A stretch of DNA of 64,000 nt from Lachnoclostridium phytofermentans ISDg (lineage in GTDB: Bacteria; Bacillota; Clostridia; Lachnospirales; Lachnospiraceae). The position numbers and the translations under genes are program-made. The stretch spans positions 3,364,001-3,428,000 of the forward strand of contig NC_010001.1 of the NCBI RefSeq assembly GCF_000018685.1, written 5' to 3'. Under the pieces are notes generated by a model. The model was not told where the DNA came from, searched no databases, and was given only the letters and a program-made list of their open reading frames with translations. Below, piece by piece: positions 33,438-42,582 of this stretch; the stretch's first letter is position 1, and each line of letters starts with the position of its first letter.

Positions 33438-34904
33438 TTACATCCAACGCCAACCTGGCAAATACTTATTCTTAAAGTTCCCTTTACTATACTTACCAAA
33501 TCCAAGTGGATAACCATCTACGCAAACTAATAACCATCCATCTTTACATTCTTTCTTTATCTCAATTGATTCACACTTAAGATAACGAATCACATCCTCA
33601 TCTTTGGAAGAGAGGTTATAGATATTATCGTATTCTGAAGCTTTCAGTGCGCTAGCTAGAGCTTGGCTTGGTTCAAAACGATTTTTTTTCATTTCACCTA
33701 ATAATAAACCTGAGCGTAAGATACGAAGTCCTTTTAAATCCACTAAGTCCTCTGGTAAAAGATATAAACGATCCTCTCTTACCGTAATTCGGTTGATATC
33801 AATTGGAAAGTTAATCTTTTGAAAGAATTCCTTTGCCTCTTCTGAGATTTGTTTTGTTTCTTTTGCAGGAATTTGGTAAGGCTCATGGATACTGCTTGGA
33901 GCAGTTTCTTTCTTACGAAGCAGAGCAACATAATGTCCCTCCCCTTCGATTCTTTGTGGCCATAAACGTAACGTATGAACAAGTTCCTTTGGTCCATCTA
34001 CCCATTCTGGTTTTCCAAAATCAAATCCTTTATAAGAAACATTGTTTCGATTCTTCATATTTTCTAATCGGTCTTTATCTTCTCCTCGAAGTGGATAGTC
34101 AGGCTGATTCTCTAAAGAATTCCAGATAGCTGGTACAATCTCCATATCAGGCTCTTCTTCAAGTAAAAATTTGATGGTGCCTTCATTCTCTTCTGTCGAG
34201 AAAGTACAGGTGGAATACAGCAGATATCCGCCTGGCTTTAGCATCTTTACAGCCAATAGAATAATTTCTTTTTGCAATTTATTATAATAGTCTACACCAT
34301 ACTGTTCCCAGTTTTTTATAATGGATGGGCTCTTTCGGAACATTCCCTCTCCAGAACACGGAGCATCCACTAATATCTTATCAAAATAACCAGTAAATGT
34401 ATTAACTAACTTTGCTGGAGCCTCACTTATCACAACCGGATTTCTAACTCCAAACAATTCAATATTTTTCAGAAGTGCTTTTGCTCTTGAATTACTGATA
34501 TCATTGGATACTAGAACACCCTTTCCTTGTAGCTTTGCAGCTAATTCTGTACTTTTTCCACCAGGAGCTGCACATAAGTCTAATACCTTATCACCTGGTT
34601 CTACTGGAAGTAAGCTTGCCGGAGTCATTGCGCTTGGTTCCTGAATATAGTAAAGACCTCCAAAATAATACGGGTGTCTTGCCGGCTGCTCTTTCTCCTG
34701 ATAATAATAGCCATTTGGAATAAATGGAACTTGTTTTATTTCGTAAGGACTTATTTTTTCAAATTCTTCATTCTTTAGCTTTAGTGTATTGATACGCAGT
34801 CCTCCACGGTGCTTTTCCTCATAGCATTTTTCATATGCTTCATATTCGTCTGAAAGCATCTCCTGCATTCTTTTTTTAAAATCTTCCGGTAATCTTATAT
34901 TCAT
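33438..34904 (-). CDS. rsmF: RsmF/RsmB-type rRNA cytosine-C5 methyltransferase
   Basis: 488 residues. The SAM-dependent core reads PASLLPVEPGDKVLDLCAAPGGKSTELAAKLQGKG, then VDAPCSGEGMFRKSP (first catalytic Cys region) and LLYSTCTFSTEENEGTI (nucleophilic Cys). The C-terminal extension (LRLWPQRIEGEGHYVALLRKK and beyond) is the RsmF RNA-binding part. It probably methylates 16S rRNA. A 14-bp-stem hairpin (GAGCCTT.GGCA../..GCC.AAGGCTC, 34,946-34,976) separates it from the upstream synthetase gene without a T-run. Confidence 0.9.
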   Translation of the reverse strand: MNIRLPEDFKKRMQEMLSDEYEAYEKCYEEKHRGGLRINTLKLKNEEFEKISPYEIKQVPFIPNGYYYQEKEQPARHPYYFGGLYYIQEPSAMTPASLLPVEPGDKVLDLCAAPGGKSTELAAKLQGKGVLVSNDISNSRAKALLKNIELFGVRNPVVISEAPAKLVNTFTGYFDKILVDAPCSGEGMFRKSPSIIKNWEQYGVDYYNKLQKEIILLAVKMLKPGGYLLYSTCTFSTEENEGTIKFLLEEEPDMEIVPAIWNSLENQPDYPLRGEDKDRLENMKNRNNVSYKGFDFGKPEWVDGPKELVHTLRLWPQRIEGEGHYVALLRKKETAPSSIHEPYQIPAKETKQISEEAKEFFQKINFPIDINRITVREDRLYLLPEDLVDLKGLRILRSGLLLGEMKKNRFEPSQALASALKASEYDNIYNLSSKDEDVIRYLKCESIEIKKECKDGWLLVCVDGYPLGFGKYSKGNFKNKYLPGWRWM

Positions 34905-34987
34905 GTATTGTAACCTTTCTTATATAATATCCTATTAATATGATGAGCCTTAGGCAAAACAAAATGCCAAAGGCTCCTTAAATCTTT

Positions 34988-35791
34988 TTATCGTAAGCTC
35001 TGTGCCCGATAACCTTCGGAGATAATATCAAGCTCCTTATTAAAACGCTCCAACTGTTTTAAGTCTTCACTTTCATAAATTCGGAAAAATTCATCCTGAA
35101 TCTTTACGACTTCTCTTTTGTTTGCTACCTTGTATAGATTCTGTATGTTTGTCAGAATATCTGCCACAATATTCGCACGAATGTTAAAGGAGTTTTGAGC
35201 ATCCATAATTTCGCCACGTACAGAGGACATCTCATCGTCTAATGTTACGATTGCATCCGCTGCTTTGTGAAGTCTCTGACGTAAGTTATCTGGCATATTT
35301 TGCTTGTACTTATATTGCAGGGAATGTTCAACGGTAGCCCAGAAATTCATCGCTAACGTTCTTATCTGTATCTCCGCATGAATTTCTTTTGGACCATAAA
35401 GCGTTTCAACATGATAGGAAATTATCATATGATAACTTCGATACCCACTATCTTTTTTATTTTTAATATAGTCCTTATCACTAACAATAGACATATCCGT
35501 TCGATTTTTTATTAATTCTACTACCTTGTAAATATCATCAACGAATTGACAAATGATTCGAATACCAGCGATATCCTCAATCTTTTCTTCGATATTTTCT
35601 AATTCTATTGACTTTTTCTGAGCTTTCTCAAGAATACTTGAGATGGTCTTAACTCTTCCAGTAACCTGCTCAATTGGAGAGTACATACCTGCTTTTCGAT
35701 ATGCCTCAATAATATGATTAAACTTTACCATAAGCTCATCAACTGCAAGAGCATATGGTTCCAGTATCTCTCTCCATAATTGTATTTCCAT
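34988..35791 (-). CDS. Small alarmone synthetase (RelA/SpoT-domain ppGpp synthetase)
   Basis: 267 residues with only the synthetase domain: IEQVTGRVKTISSILEKAQKK, IEDIAGIRIICQFVDDIYKVVELIKN, VSDKDYIKNKKDSGYRSYHMIISYHVE and EIHAEIQIRTLAMNFWATVEHSLQYKYK. No HD hydrolase, TGS or ACT domain. Members (RelQ/YjbM, RelP/YwaC) make (p)ppGpp from GDP/GTP plus ATP without the ribosome. It sits 22 bp after an LCP gene and before rsmF, linking the envelope gene to stringent control on one transcript. Confidence 0.92.
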   Translation of the reverse strand: MEIQLWREILEPYALAVDELMVKFNHIIEAYRKAGMYSPIEQVTGRVKTISSILEKAQKKSIELENIEEKIEDIAGIRIICQFVDDIYKVVELIKNRTDMSIVSDKDYIKNKKDSGYRSYHMIISYHVETLYGPKEIHAEIQIRTLAMNFWATVEHSLQYKYKQNMPDNLRQRLHKAADAIVTLDDEMSSVRGEIMDAQNSFNIRANIVADILTNIQNLYKVANKREVVKIQDEFFRIYESEDLKQLERFNKELDIISEGYRAQSLR

Positions 35792-35813
35792 AGTGTTCCC
35801 CCCTCATACCTTA

Positions 35814-37244
35814 TTACTCAGAGCCAAAGATAAATGTGTGTAGTACCTCTATATTTTTTTGCAAATTCGGTATAATAACACTTTTTTTACTAATATACGC
35901 ATCTTCATACGCACTGTTGACCGGGATGCGTAGTTGATCTAACTTCGTTAATCCAATTTCCTTTGCTAACTGTATATAAGTTTCAAGATCTTTTGCATCC
36001 AAATCCGTTGTCACCATTGGCAAACAGCTATTCATTAGCATGGCCAAATCCCAATAATTTAATGATTTATATTTTTCAAAAATAGCATCCAATACAGTAC
36101 GATGCCTTGAAGTTCTACCAAAATCATTATTTTCATTCGTTCCACTAGCAACATCTCTAATTCGACAAAATCCAAGAGCCTGGTTTCCATTCATATGATT
36201 AAGACCAGCTGTAACGGTTCGATTGTTTGGATTCGAAATATAATTCGTTGTATTTAACCAATTTGCCTCCGCAGAGGTTAGTGTGATATCAATCCCATTT
36301 AACTTATCAATAATCTTTTCAAAGTCATCAAACCCTACGAGGCAATACCCGTCTAATTTTAAATCAAAGTTTAACTCAATCGTATTGAATAACATTGGTA
36401 TTCCTCCAACTGCATACGCTGCGTTTAACTTATCATCTTGATAGCCTGGTATTTGAACATACAAATCCCTCATTAACGAAGTTAATTTAATGGATTTTTC
36501 TTTTGAATTTAGTGTTGCTATCATCATAACATCAGTACGTCCCCTGGAATTTCCAGAAAAAATTGCCTCTTCTCCAAGAAGCAGAATGTTAACAGCATAA
36601 TCTTCATGTCTAACTGTTCCGTTATTTGCACTTAATTGTACATCTTCTTCATTCTTTTCTATATCATCATTCGTTGGAACATCCGTAATTTCCGGAATAG
36701 TCTCCACCTTATGTCCACTTCCATCATCATATTTAACCTTGCTCGCTACAAAATTTGCTCCAAGGCGAATTAATAAACTTTGACCTGCTTTTGTAAAAAA
36801 TAATAAGCATACAGATAGCAATAGTGCACCAAGCGTAATTAAGATCGGTAATCCAATCTGTTTCAAACGCTTACGTCTTAAGGCTTCCTTTGATTTCTCT
36901 TCCTCTAAAGGTGATTCCATAGTTTCTTCTACTGCTAATTCTGGATCAATTTGCTTCGCTAATGATCTTGTAATCTCTGATATAATCTCTTCCTCTTCGC
37001 AATTTAATTTGTCAGACTGCTTCACCTCTTCCTCTGCATCCATCAACTCTTGATTGACTATGCTATGTACTGCTTTTTCATAAAGCTCAAAATTATCATA
37101 TTCACTCTCATCACTTGATGCAAATTCAATCGCAATCTGTTCTTCCGGTTCGTCCTCAAAGAAAGCTTTCTCTAGGTTTCTTTGAAACTCCTCATCACTT
37201 GATGGGTCAAATTCCTCCCAGGGTATGTCCGTTTTTCTTTTCAT
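35814..37244 (-). CDS. LCP (LytR-CpsA-Psr) family cell-wall polymer ligase
   Basis: 476 residues. A strongly acidic cytoplasmic N-terminus of about 130 residues precedes one membrane span (QIGLPILITLGALLLSVCLLFF). Then comes the LCP domain: VNILLLGEEAIFSGNSRGRTDVMMIATLNSK, KLTSLMRDLYVQIPGYQDDKLNAAYAVGG, GFCRIRDVASGTNENNDFGRTSRHRTVL. The Arg/Asp pattern is that of enzymes that transfer undecaprenyl-linked teichoic acid or capsule to peptidoglycan outside the membrane. A paralogue lies upstream on the same strand. AGGAGATTTGT precedes the ATG. Confidence 0.93.
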   Translation of the reverse strand: MKRKTDIPWEEFDPSSDEEFQRNLEKAFFEDEPEEQIAIEFASSDESEYDNFELYEKAVHSIVNQELMDAEEEVKQSDKLNCEEEEIISEITRSLAKQIDPELAVEETMESPLEEEKSKEALRRKRLKQIGLPILITLGALLLSVCLLFFTKAGQSLLIRLGANFVASKVKYDDGSGHKVETIPEITDVPTNDDIEKNEEDVQLSANNGTVRHEDYAVNILLLGEEAIFSGNSRGRTDVMMIATLNSKEKSIKLTSLMRDLYVQIPGYQDDKLNAAYAVGGIPMLFNTIELNFDLKLDGYCLVGFDDFEKIIDKLNGIDITLTSAEANWLNTTNYISNPNNRTVTAGLNHMNGNQALGFCRIRDVASGTNENNDFGRTSRHRTVLDAIFEKYKSLNYWDLAMLMNSCLPMVTTDLDAKDLETYIQLAKEIGLTKLDQLRIPVNSAYEDAYISKKSVIIPNLQKNIEVLHTFIFGSE

Positions 37245-37440
37245 ACAAATCTCCTATTTTGGCACCACCTTTGAATTTGGGCGCCAGCACAATATTTGCA
37301 TATTGATTTGTCTCACCTTCAATGTGTGAAACAATCCTTGATTTTTAACACTATACTCCTATAAATTTAAATATCATCCTTCGTTATTCCAATTTTAAGC
37401 ATGCTATTAGTATACCATATTTTTGTCTGTTTGTCCTATA
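37245..37440 (-). promoter_or_regulatory. Promoter and leader of the first LCP gene, with a diverged leader element
   Basis: TGGTATACT (minus strand, -10 at 37409-37414) is an extended -10 promoter; the -35 is weak. The 165-nt leader contains AAATATTGTGCTGGCGCCCA (about 37,275-37,297), resembling the leader element of coaE and rbfA, then TAGGAG. TTGTGC/GC.CAA can form a small stem. Confidence 0.45.
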
Positions 37441-37449
37441 TTTTTTATA

Positions 37450-37485
37450 CAAGAAAAAGTACGCTTCACGAACTTTTCCTTGTCA
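37450..37485. repeat. Dispersed inverted repeat ACAAG.AAAAGT..ACTTTT.CTTGT
   Basis: ACAAGAAAAAGTACG...CGAACTTTTCCTTGT forms a hairpin with one mismatch. Related sequence lies at about 5,490-5,545 and 25,330-25,380. Together with the terminator below, this accounts for most of the 369-base gap between the LCP genes. Confidence 0.55.
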
Positions 37486-37534
37486 TGAATGAAAAAGGAG
37501 TGGGGTAACGGCTTTCAAACTAGCCGCACTCTGG

Positions 37535-37586
37535 CAAAAAATAAGCCCCTTTTGTTAGACAAAAAATCTAACGAAAGAGGTTTATT
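37535..37586 (-). terminator. Terminator of the second LCP gene
   Basis: AATAA.CCTCTTT.GTTAGA pairs with TCTAAC.AAAG.GG.TTATT, followed by TTTTTT on the minus strand, about 30 bases past the stop at 37614. Confidence 0.8.
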
Positions 37587-37613
37587 TTAACTTACACAAG
37601 TTGCATCAAAAAT

Positions 37614-38888
37614 CTAGTTTGGAATATCAATAAGAACTTCTGGTGTAGGTGTTACTTCTTCATCTAAGAAGATAACACGGTACAATTCTTTAATATTAGC
37701 TTCAAAATCTAAAATTAAAACAGCACCACGCTCGTTTCTTGCTGCAGTATAATACTCATTTGCAGGAATACGATGGTTTTCAATTGTAAATATTCTATTT
37801 TCAACAACAGCCTGCAATAAATCGGAAATTTCAGAACCAGATAAATCAGTTTTAACAAAAGGTAATACCTGATCCATAATTGACATTAATTCAAATAAAT
37901 TCTTTGATTTATATTCCTCGAAAATTGCATTTAATACACGACGCTGACGAAGGGTTCTACCAAAGTCATTATTTGCTCCGCCAAGTGTTACTACTTTTCT
38001 TACACGTGAATATCCAAGAGCCTGATTTCCATTTAAGTGGTTCATACCAGTCCTTACTTTACGATAAGCTGGATTTGAAATATAGTTCGTAGTATTTAAA
38101 TAATTTGCTTCTGCTGAGCCAAGTTCAATATCAACACCACCTAAAATATCAACAATGCTTTCAAAGGCATTAAAATTAACCGTTGCATAGCCATCAATCT
38201 TTATTTTAAAGTTTTGTTGTATCGTATCTACCAACAAATCCATTCCACCAAGGCTATAAGCTGCATTAAGCTTATTAGGACTATGTCCAGGTATCTCCAC
38301 GTAACAATCTCTCATGATTGAAGTTAACTTTATTGTATTATCTTTTTTATTGACAGATACTATCATCATGGAGTCGGTACGTCCGCCACCACCGATTTCT
38401 TCAATACCAGAAATTAAAAAGTTTGCAACATATTTTTCTTTTCTTAGATTAGGATCTGTATTTTCAATATCATCATCCTTATTATCTCCAAAAATATTAC
38501 TTGGTTTTTTATTCTCAGAATCTACATTATCTATACGACCTGACACATAACCGCCTACTGCATTATAGATTAGTTTACGACCTGCTGGTGTTCCAACGAT
38601 TAGACCTATCACAAGCGTTAATGCACCTAAGATAGAAAAGGTTATTGTCAGTACTTTTTTCCTGTTGTTCTTTTTATTATTTTTGTTATTCCCCATCTCT
38701 TCTGTAGTCCCCCCTGCCTCTTGAACCAATTCCTCGTTTACCTGTTGCTTTAATGATTCGCTTATTTCACTAAAAAAATCATCTTGCGACTCGAGTTCAT
38801 CGGGCATCTCAAATCGATCCGGAAAATAATCATCTACCGTATCATTACTATTATATTGACCTCTTGTTTTAGCATCTTCGTCTTTCAT
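37614..38888 (-). CDS. LCP (LytR-CpsA-Psr) family cell-wall polymer ligase, paralogue
   Basis: 424 residues from the ATG at 38886-38888 (GGGGAATAAA upstream). Same plan as its neighbour: an acidic N-terminus of about 85 residues, a membrane span (VLTITFSILGALTLVIGLIVG), then NFLISGIEEIGGGGRTDSMMIVSVNKK, KLTSIMRDCYVEIPGHSPNKLNAAYSLGG and GYSRVRKVVTLGGANNDFGRTLRQRRVL. The two genes are tandem duplicates with separate promoters, suggesting different polymers or conditions. Confidence 0.92.
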   Translation of the reverse strand: MKDEDAKTRGQYNSNDTVDDYFPDRFEMPDELESQDDFFSEISESLKQQVNEELVQEAGGTTEEMGNNKNNKKNNRKKVLTITFSILGALTLVIGLIVGTPAGRKLIYNAVGGYVSGRIDNVDSENKKPSNIFGDNKDDDIENTDPNLRKEKYVANFLISGIEEIGGGGRTDSMMIVSVNKKDNTIKLTSIMRDCYVEIPGHSPNKLNAAYSLGGMDLLVDTIQQNFKIKIDGYATVNFNAFESIVDILGGVDIELGSAEANYLNTTNYISNPAYRKVRTGMNHLNGNQALGYSRVRKVVTLGGANNDFGRTLRQRRVLNAIFEEYKSKNLFELMSIMDQVLPFVKTDLSGSEISDLLQAVVENRIFTIENHRIPANEYYTAARNERGAVLILDFEANIKELYRVIFLDEEVTPTPEVLIDIPN

Positions 38889-39126
38889 TTTATTCCCCTG
38901 TTCCCTTTCAATCAACGAATGTTTCTTAATAAAGCTATATTATGTCAAATTTTAGTCTATTTTCGTCCTATCTATTTTATCATAAGAAAAAATATTGGCT
39001 AACCCATAATACGACATTTATTCTAAATTGTAAAGTTAAGATTTTATGGCAAATATTAATAAACTCTGAACTATTGCTATGTAAACCGTTCTATATAAGC
39101 CCTGTCCCCAAGCAAATTTCCCAATC
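38889..39126. other. Intergenic region upstream of the second LCP gene
   Basis: A/T-rich with no gene seen. On the minus strand TGATAAAAT (about 38,976-38,984) is a possible extended -10, and TTGACATAATATAG occurs closer to the gene without a clear -10. Promoter position uncertain. Confidence 0.3.
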
Positions 39127-39190
39127 AAAAAGCTGCTCCCTACTTAAAAAACAGAAACAAATCCGTCTTCAATAATAGGGAAAGCAGCCT
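39127..39190 (-). terminator. Terminator of pepD
   Basis: GCTGC.TTCCCTA pairs with TAGGGA-GCAGC across a 33-base loop, followed by TTTTT on the minus strand, some 35 bases past the pepD stop. Confidence 0.75.
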
Positions 39191-39223
39191 CACCGATGTG
39201 TATTTAGTGGTGTTTTATTATTT

Positions 39224-40684
39224 TTATTTCATCTTTTGTAATAATTTTTCTACTGTTTGATAAACACGAATGGTGGATGGAATATCCAATTGTTCCATAG
39301 GTGTATGAATATCTTTCATGTCCGGTCCAATTGAAATAATATCCATATCAGGAATCTTTTCACTAATTAATCCACATTCAAGGCCAGCATGGATGGACAT
39401 TACTTCAGCATCTTTATTAAATAGTTCCTTGTGTACATTCAAAAATAAATCTCTAAGTTTTGAATCCTTTTTATACTCCCATGCAGGATAATCAGCATTA
39501 CTTTCATATTCCGCACCCAAGAAACCAAACATAAAGCTAAGTTTATCACTAATAAAGTATTTATAACTGCTCTTACCGCTTCGTACTGAATAATGGAATA
39601 TAGCCAAATCATCTTCTATTGCAAAGATTCCAAGGTTTAAGGAACTTTCAACAAGACCAGCTATCTCAGAACTCATTACCTGAACTCCATTAGGAGCTTG
39701 TAAAATAGCAAATAATACTTTCATCATAGAACTTGGGTGTATTACCTTTGCTTTTTCTTCTTCAAAAATCTGACATTCGAACTTTACATTTGGTTCCGAA
39801 GCGAGTAATTCCTTCTGATACTTTTCTTCTAATTCCTTTACTGATGCTACAAATGCATCTACTTCTTCCGCTGAAACAATAGCTTCTGCTTGTGCAAGGC
39901 TAGGAATTGCATTGTCTTTATCTCCACCCTTCATATCACAAAGAAGGAAATCATATTTTTCTTTTAATTCCATGATAGCTCTCGCTAACAGTATGGTTGC
40001 ATTGGTTCGGTTGTTATGAATTTCTGCTCCAGAGTGACCACCCTTTAAACCACGTATTACAAGCTTTACCCTCTTACCTTCCTTCTCGGTAAAGTTAAGT
40101 GGAAGTTCAGCATAAAATCTAAGACCACCTGCACAACCAACTAATACAGTACCTTCTTCTTCAGAATCCACGTTAATCATATAACGGCCCTTTAAATGGT
40201 CAGGATTTAGTGCTTTTGCACCATCCATACCAGTTTCTTCATCCGTTGTAATTAACACTTCTAAGGCTGGATGTTCTAAATTCTCATCGGATAATAACGC
40301 AAGACCAAATGCTATCGCAATTCCATTATCTCCGCCAAGCGTCGTCTTGTTCGCACGAATACTATTTCCTTCTACGATAAGCTCTAACCCCTCGGTTAAA
40401 AAGTCATGATTACTATCTTCTGCCTTTAAACAAACCATGTCCATGTGTCCCTGAATCACAACCGGAGTATGGTTTTCATAACCTGGTGTTGCTTCTTTAT
40501 AGATAATAACATTCAATGTTTCATCTTGAACATACTTTAAATTATGATCCTTTGCAAAATTCACAAGATACTCACTGATTTTTTCATTGTGTCCCGACCC
40601 TCTTGGTACCGCTGAGATTTCTACAAAATATTTTAACACATTTTTATAATCCATACTGGATAACTGTTGATAAACACCTTCCAT
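39224..40684 (-). CDS. pepD: Aminoacyl-histidine dipeptidase (M20 family)
   Basis: 486 residues from the ATG at 40682-40684 (GGAGGTAACA upstream). Metal-binding motifs of the M20C family are VVIQGHMDMVCLKAED, TTLGGDNGIAIAFGLALLSDE, VLITTDEETGMDGAKAL and the C-terminal MSIHAGLECGLISEKIPDMDIISIGPDMKDIHTPMEQL. It is a cytosolic zinc dipeptidase cleaving Xaa-His and other dipeptides. It has a terminator of its own and looks monocistronic. Confidence 0.95.
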   Translation of the reverse strand: MEGVYQQLSSMDYKNVLKYFVEISAVPRGSGHNEKISEYLVNFAKDHNLKYVQDETLNVIIYKEATPGYENHTPVVIQGHMDMVCLKAEDSNHDFLTEGLELIVEGNSIRANKTTLGGDNGIAIAFGLALLSDENLEHPALEVLITTDEETGMDGAKALNPDHLKGRYMINVDSEEEGTVLVGCAGGLRFYAELPLNFTEKEGKRVKLVIRGLKGGHSGAEIHNNRTNATILLARAIMELKEKYDFLLCDMKGGDKDNAIPSLAQAEAIVSAEEVDAFVASVKELEEKYQKELLASEPNVKFECQIFEEEKAKVIHPSSMMKVLFAILQAPNGVQVMSSEIAGLVESSLNLGIFAIEDDLAIFHYSVRSGKSSYKYFISDKLSFMFGFLGAEYESNADYPAWEYKKDSKLRDLFLNVHKELFNKDAEVMSIHAGLECGLISEKIPDMDIISIGPDMKDIHTPMEQLDIPSTIRVYQTVEKLLQKMK

Positions 40685-40791
40685 TGTTACCTCCATTTCT
40701 TTACAGGCTATCTGCACTTATTAAGTTTCTGTCTTTTTGTTAAGACAAAAAACCTCTAACCTGAAATTCTTTCACTTGTTAATATAAATAA

Positions 40792-42156
40792 TTAATTTTT
40801 AAAACTATGAATTGGTGCTGGAATACGACCTCCACGATTTACAAAATTGTCGCAAGAGAAGTTATTCACTGGCATAATTGGTGCATATCCTAGTAATCCA
40901 CCAAATTCTGCTATGTCTCCAACTTTCTTACCGATCACCGGTATCAGACGAACTGCTGTCGTTTTTTGATTTATCATACCAATCGCCATCTCATCCGCTA
41001 TAATACCAGAAATAGTGGTCGCCTTAGTATCACCTGGAATTGCAATCATATCAAGACCAACGGAACAAACACATGTCATCGCTTCTAGCTTTTCCAATGT
41101 AAGACAGCCAGCTCTGACTGCATCAATCATACCCTGATCTTCACTAACTGGGATAAATGCTCCACTTAATCCACCAACATAACTAGATGCCATAACACCA
41201 CCCTTTTTTACTGAATCGTTTAGTAAAGCGAGTGCTGCTGTCGTTCCTGGTGCTCCTGGGTACTCTAACCCGATTTCTTGAAGGATTTCTGCTACGCTAT
41301 CACCTACCGCAGGAGTTGGTGCAAGTGATAAATCTACAATTCCAAACGGTATGTTAAGCATCTTTGATGCTTCCATCGCTACTAACTGTCCAACTCGAGT
41401 AATCTTAAATGCTGTCTTTTTAATTGTTTCACATAGGGTACCAAAATCTTCTCCTCGAACACTCTCTAATGCGGTCTTTACTACACCAGGACCACTGACT
41501 CCGACGTTAATAATCGCATCTGCTTCGGTTACACCATGAAAAGCTCCTGCCATGAATGGATTATCGTCAGGTGCATTACAAAAGATAACTAACTTTGCAC
41601 ATCCAAGAGAATCTTTTTCCTTCGTATACTCTGCGGTATCTAACATGATCTGACCTAATAACTTTACAGCATCCATATTAATTCCAGTTTTTGTAGAACC
41701 AACATTTACAGAGCTACATACTCGCTCTGTTACTGCTAGTGCCTCTGGGATTGATTCGATAAGTAGACGTTCCGAAGAAGTCATCCCCTTTGATACAAGC
41801 GCGGAATAACCTCCGATAAAATTTACACCAACCGTATTTGCTGCCCTATCAAGAGTTTTTGCAATCGTTACAAAATCACTTGGCGTCTTACAAGCAGAGG
41901 CACCAATCATTGCAATCGGAGTTACTGAGATTCGTTTATTTACCACCGGAATTCCAAACTGTCTTTCGATTTTCTTACCGGTCGTTACCAAATCTTTTGC
42001 TACTGTTGTTATTTTGTCATAGATATTCTGATTTAATTCCTCTAAATTGCTGCTAATACAATCTAATAGGCTAATTCCGAGTGTAATGGTACGTACATCG
42101 AGATTTTCCTGTTCAATCATCTTATTCGTTTCTAAAACTTCATTAAAATTTATCAT
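40792..42156 (-). CDS. PFL-like (UPF0210/DUF711) family protein
   Basis: 454 residues. Segments such as DVRTITLGISLLDCIS, VNKRISVTPIAMIGAS, GVNFIGGYSALVSKGMTSSERLLIESIPEALA, SVNVGSTKTGINMDAV and FGIVDLSLAPTPAVGDSVAEILQEIGLEYPGAPGTTAALALLND identify the family. It resembles glycyl-radical enzymes in fold, but I do not see the glycyl-radical motif and its function is unknown. It is translated right after a 90-residue ACT-domain protein (18-bp gap); this pair is conserved in many bacteria. Confidence 0.88.
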   Translation of the reverse strand: MINFNEVLETNKMIEQENLDVRTITLGISLLDCISSNLEELNQNIYDKITTVAKDLVTTGKKIERQFGIPVVNKRISVTPIAMIGASACKTPSDFVTIAKTLDRAANTVGVNFIGGYSALVSKGMTSSERLLIESIPEALAVTERVCSSVNVGSTKTGINMDAVKLLGQIMLDTAEYTKEKDSLGCAKLVIFCNAPDDNPFMAGAFHGVTEADAIINVGVSGPGVVKTALESVRGEDFGTLCETIKKTAFKITRVGQLVAMEASKMLNIPFGIVDLSLAPTPAVGDSVAEILQEIGLEYPGAPGTTAALALLNDSVKKGGVMASSYVGGLSGAFIPVSEDQGMIDAVRAGCLTLEKLEAMTCVCSVGLDMIAIPGDTKATTISGIIADEMAIGMINQKTTAVRLIPVIGKKVGDIAEFGGLLGYAPIMPVNNFSCDNFVNRGGRIPAPIHSFKN

Positions 42157-42174
42157 AGCGAATGATTTCCTTTC

Positions 42175-42447
42175 TTATAAACGGTGCATCATATCAAATA
42201 TGTCTTCTCTTTGTGCTTTAATTACAACACCAATTTCTTTTCCGATTTCCTCTAATTCATCCGCTAATTGACTAAAATCTTTACTAGACTCGATGGTATC
42301 AACAATCATCATCATGTTGAAATATCCGGATACAATGGTTTGAGAGATATCTAAAATATTAATCTTATTATTTGCAAGATACGTACATACCTTAGCAATT
42401 ATACCTACACAATCATGTCCTACTACCGTAATAATCGTTTTCTTCAT
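42175..42447 (-). CDS. ACT domain protein (UPF0237)
   Basis: 90 residues from the ATG at 42445-42447 (GAGGCAAACT upstream): MKKTIITVVGHDCVGIIAKV, NILDISQTIVSGYFNMMMIVD, ELEEIGKEIGVVIKAQREDI. It is a single ACT domain like the N-terminal part of GcvR. ACT domains bind small molecules, mainly amino acids, so it is probably the sensor for the partner PFL-like protein. Confidence 0.92.
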   Translation of the reverse strand: MKKTIITVVGHDCVGIIAKVCTYLANNKINILDISQTIVSGYFNMMMIVDTIESSKDFSQLADELEEIGKEIGVVIKAQREDIFDMMHRL

Positions 42448-42504
42448 AGTTTGCCTCACTCCTTATATATATTATAAAAACATAAAGATATTTTCATAAT
42501 CATG

Positions 42505-42576
42505 TATTATTGAAACTAAAAACATGTTTCAATAATCAAATTTATATTATTGAAACCAAAAACATGTTTTAATAAT
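42505..42576. repeat. Two tandem copies of a TTATTGAAAC..GTTTCAATAA palindrome
   Basis: TTATTGAAACTAAAAACATG then TTTCAATAA at about 42,507, and TTATTGAAACCAAAAACATG then TTTTAATAA about 43 bp later. Each is a 9-10-bp stem with a 9-base loop. They fill the space between the WalJ-like gene and the ACT gene. No T-run follows in the sense direction. Confidence 0.75.
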
Positions 42577-42582
42577 CCTTTT

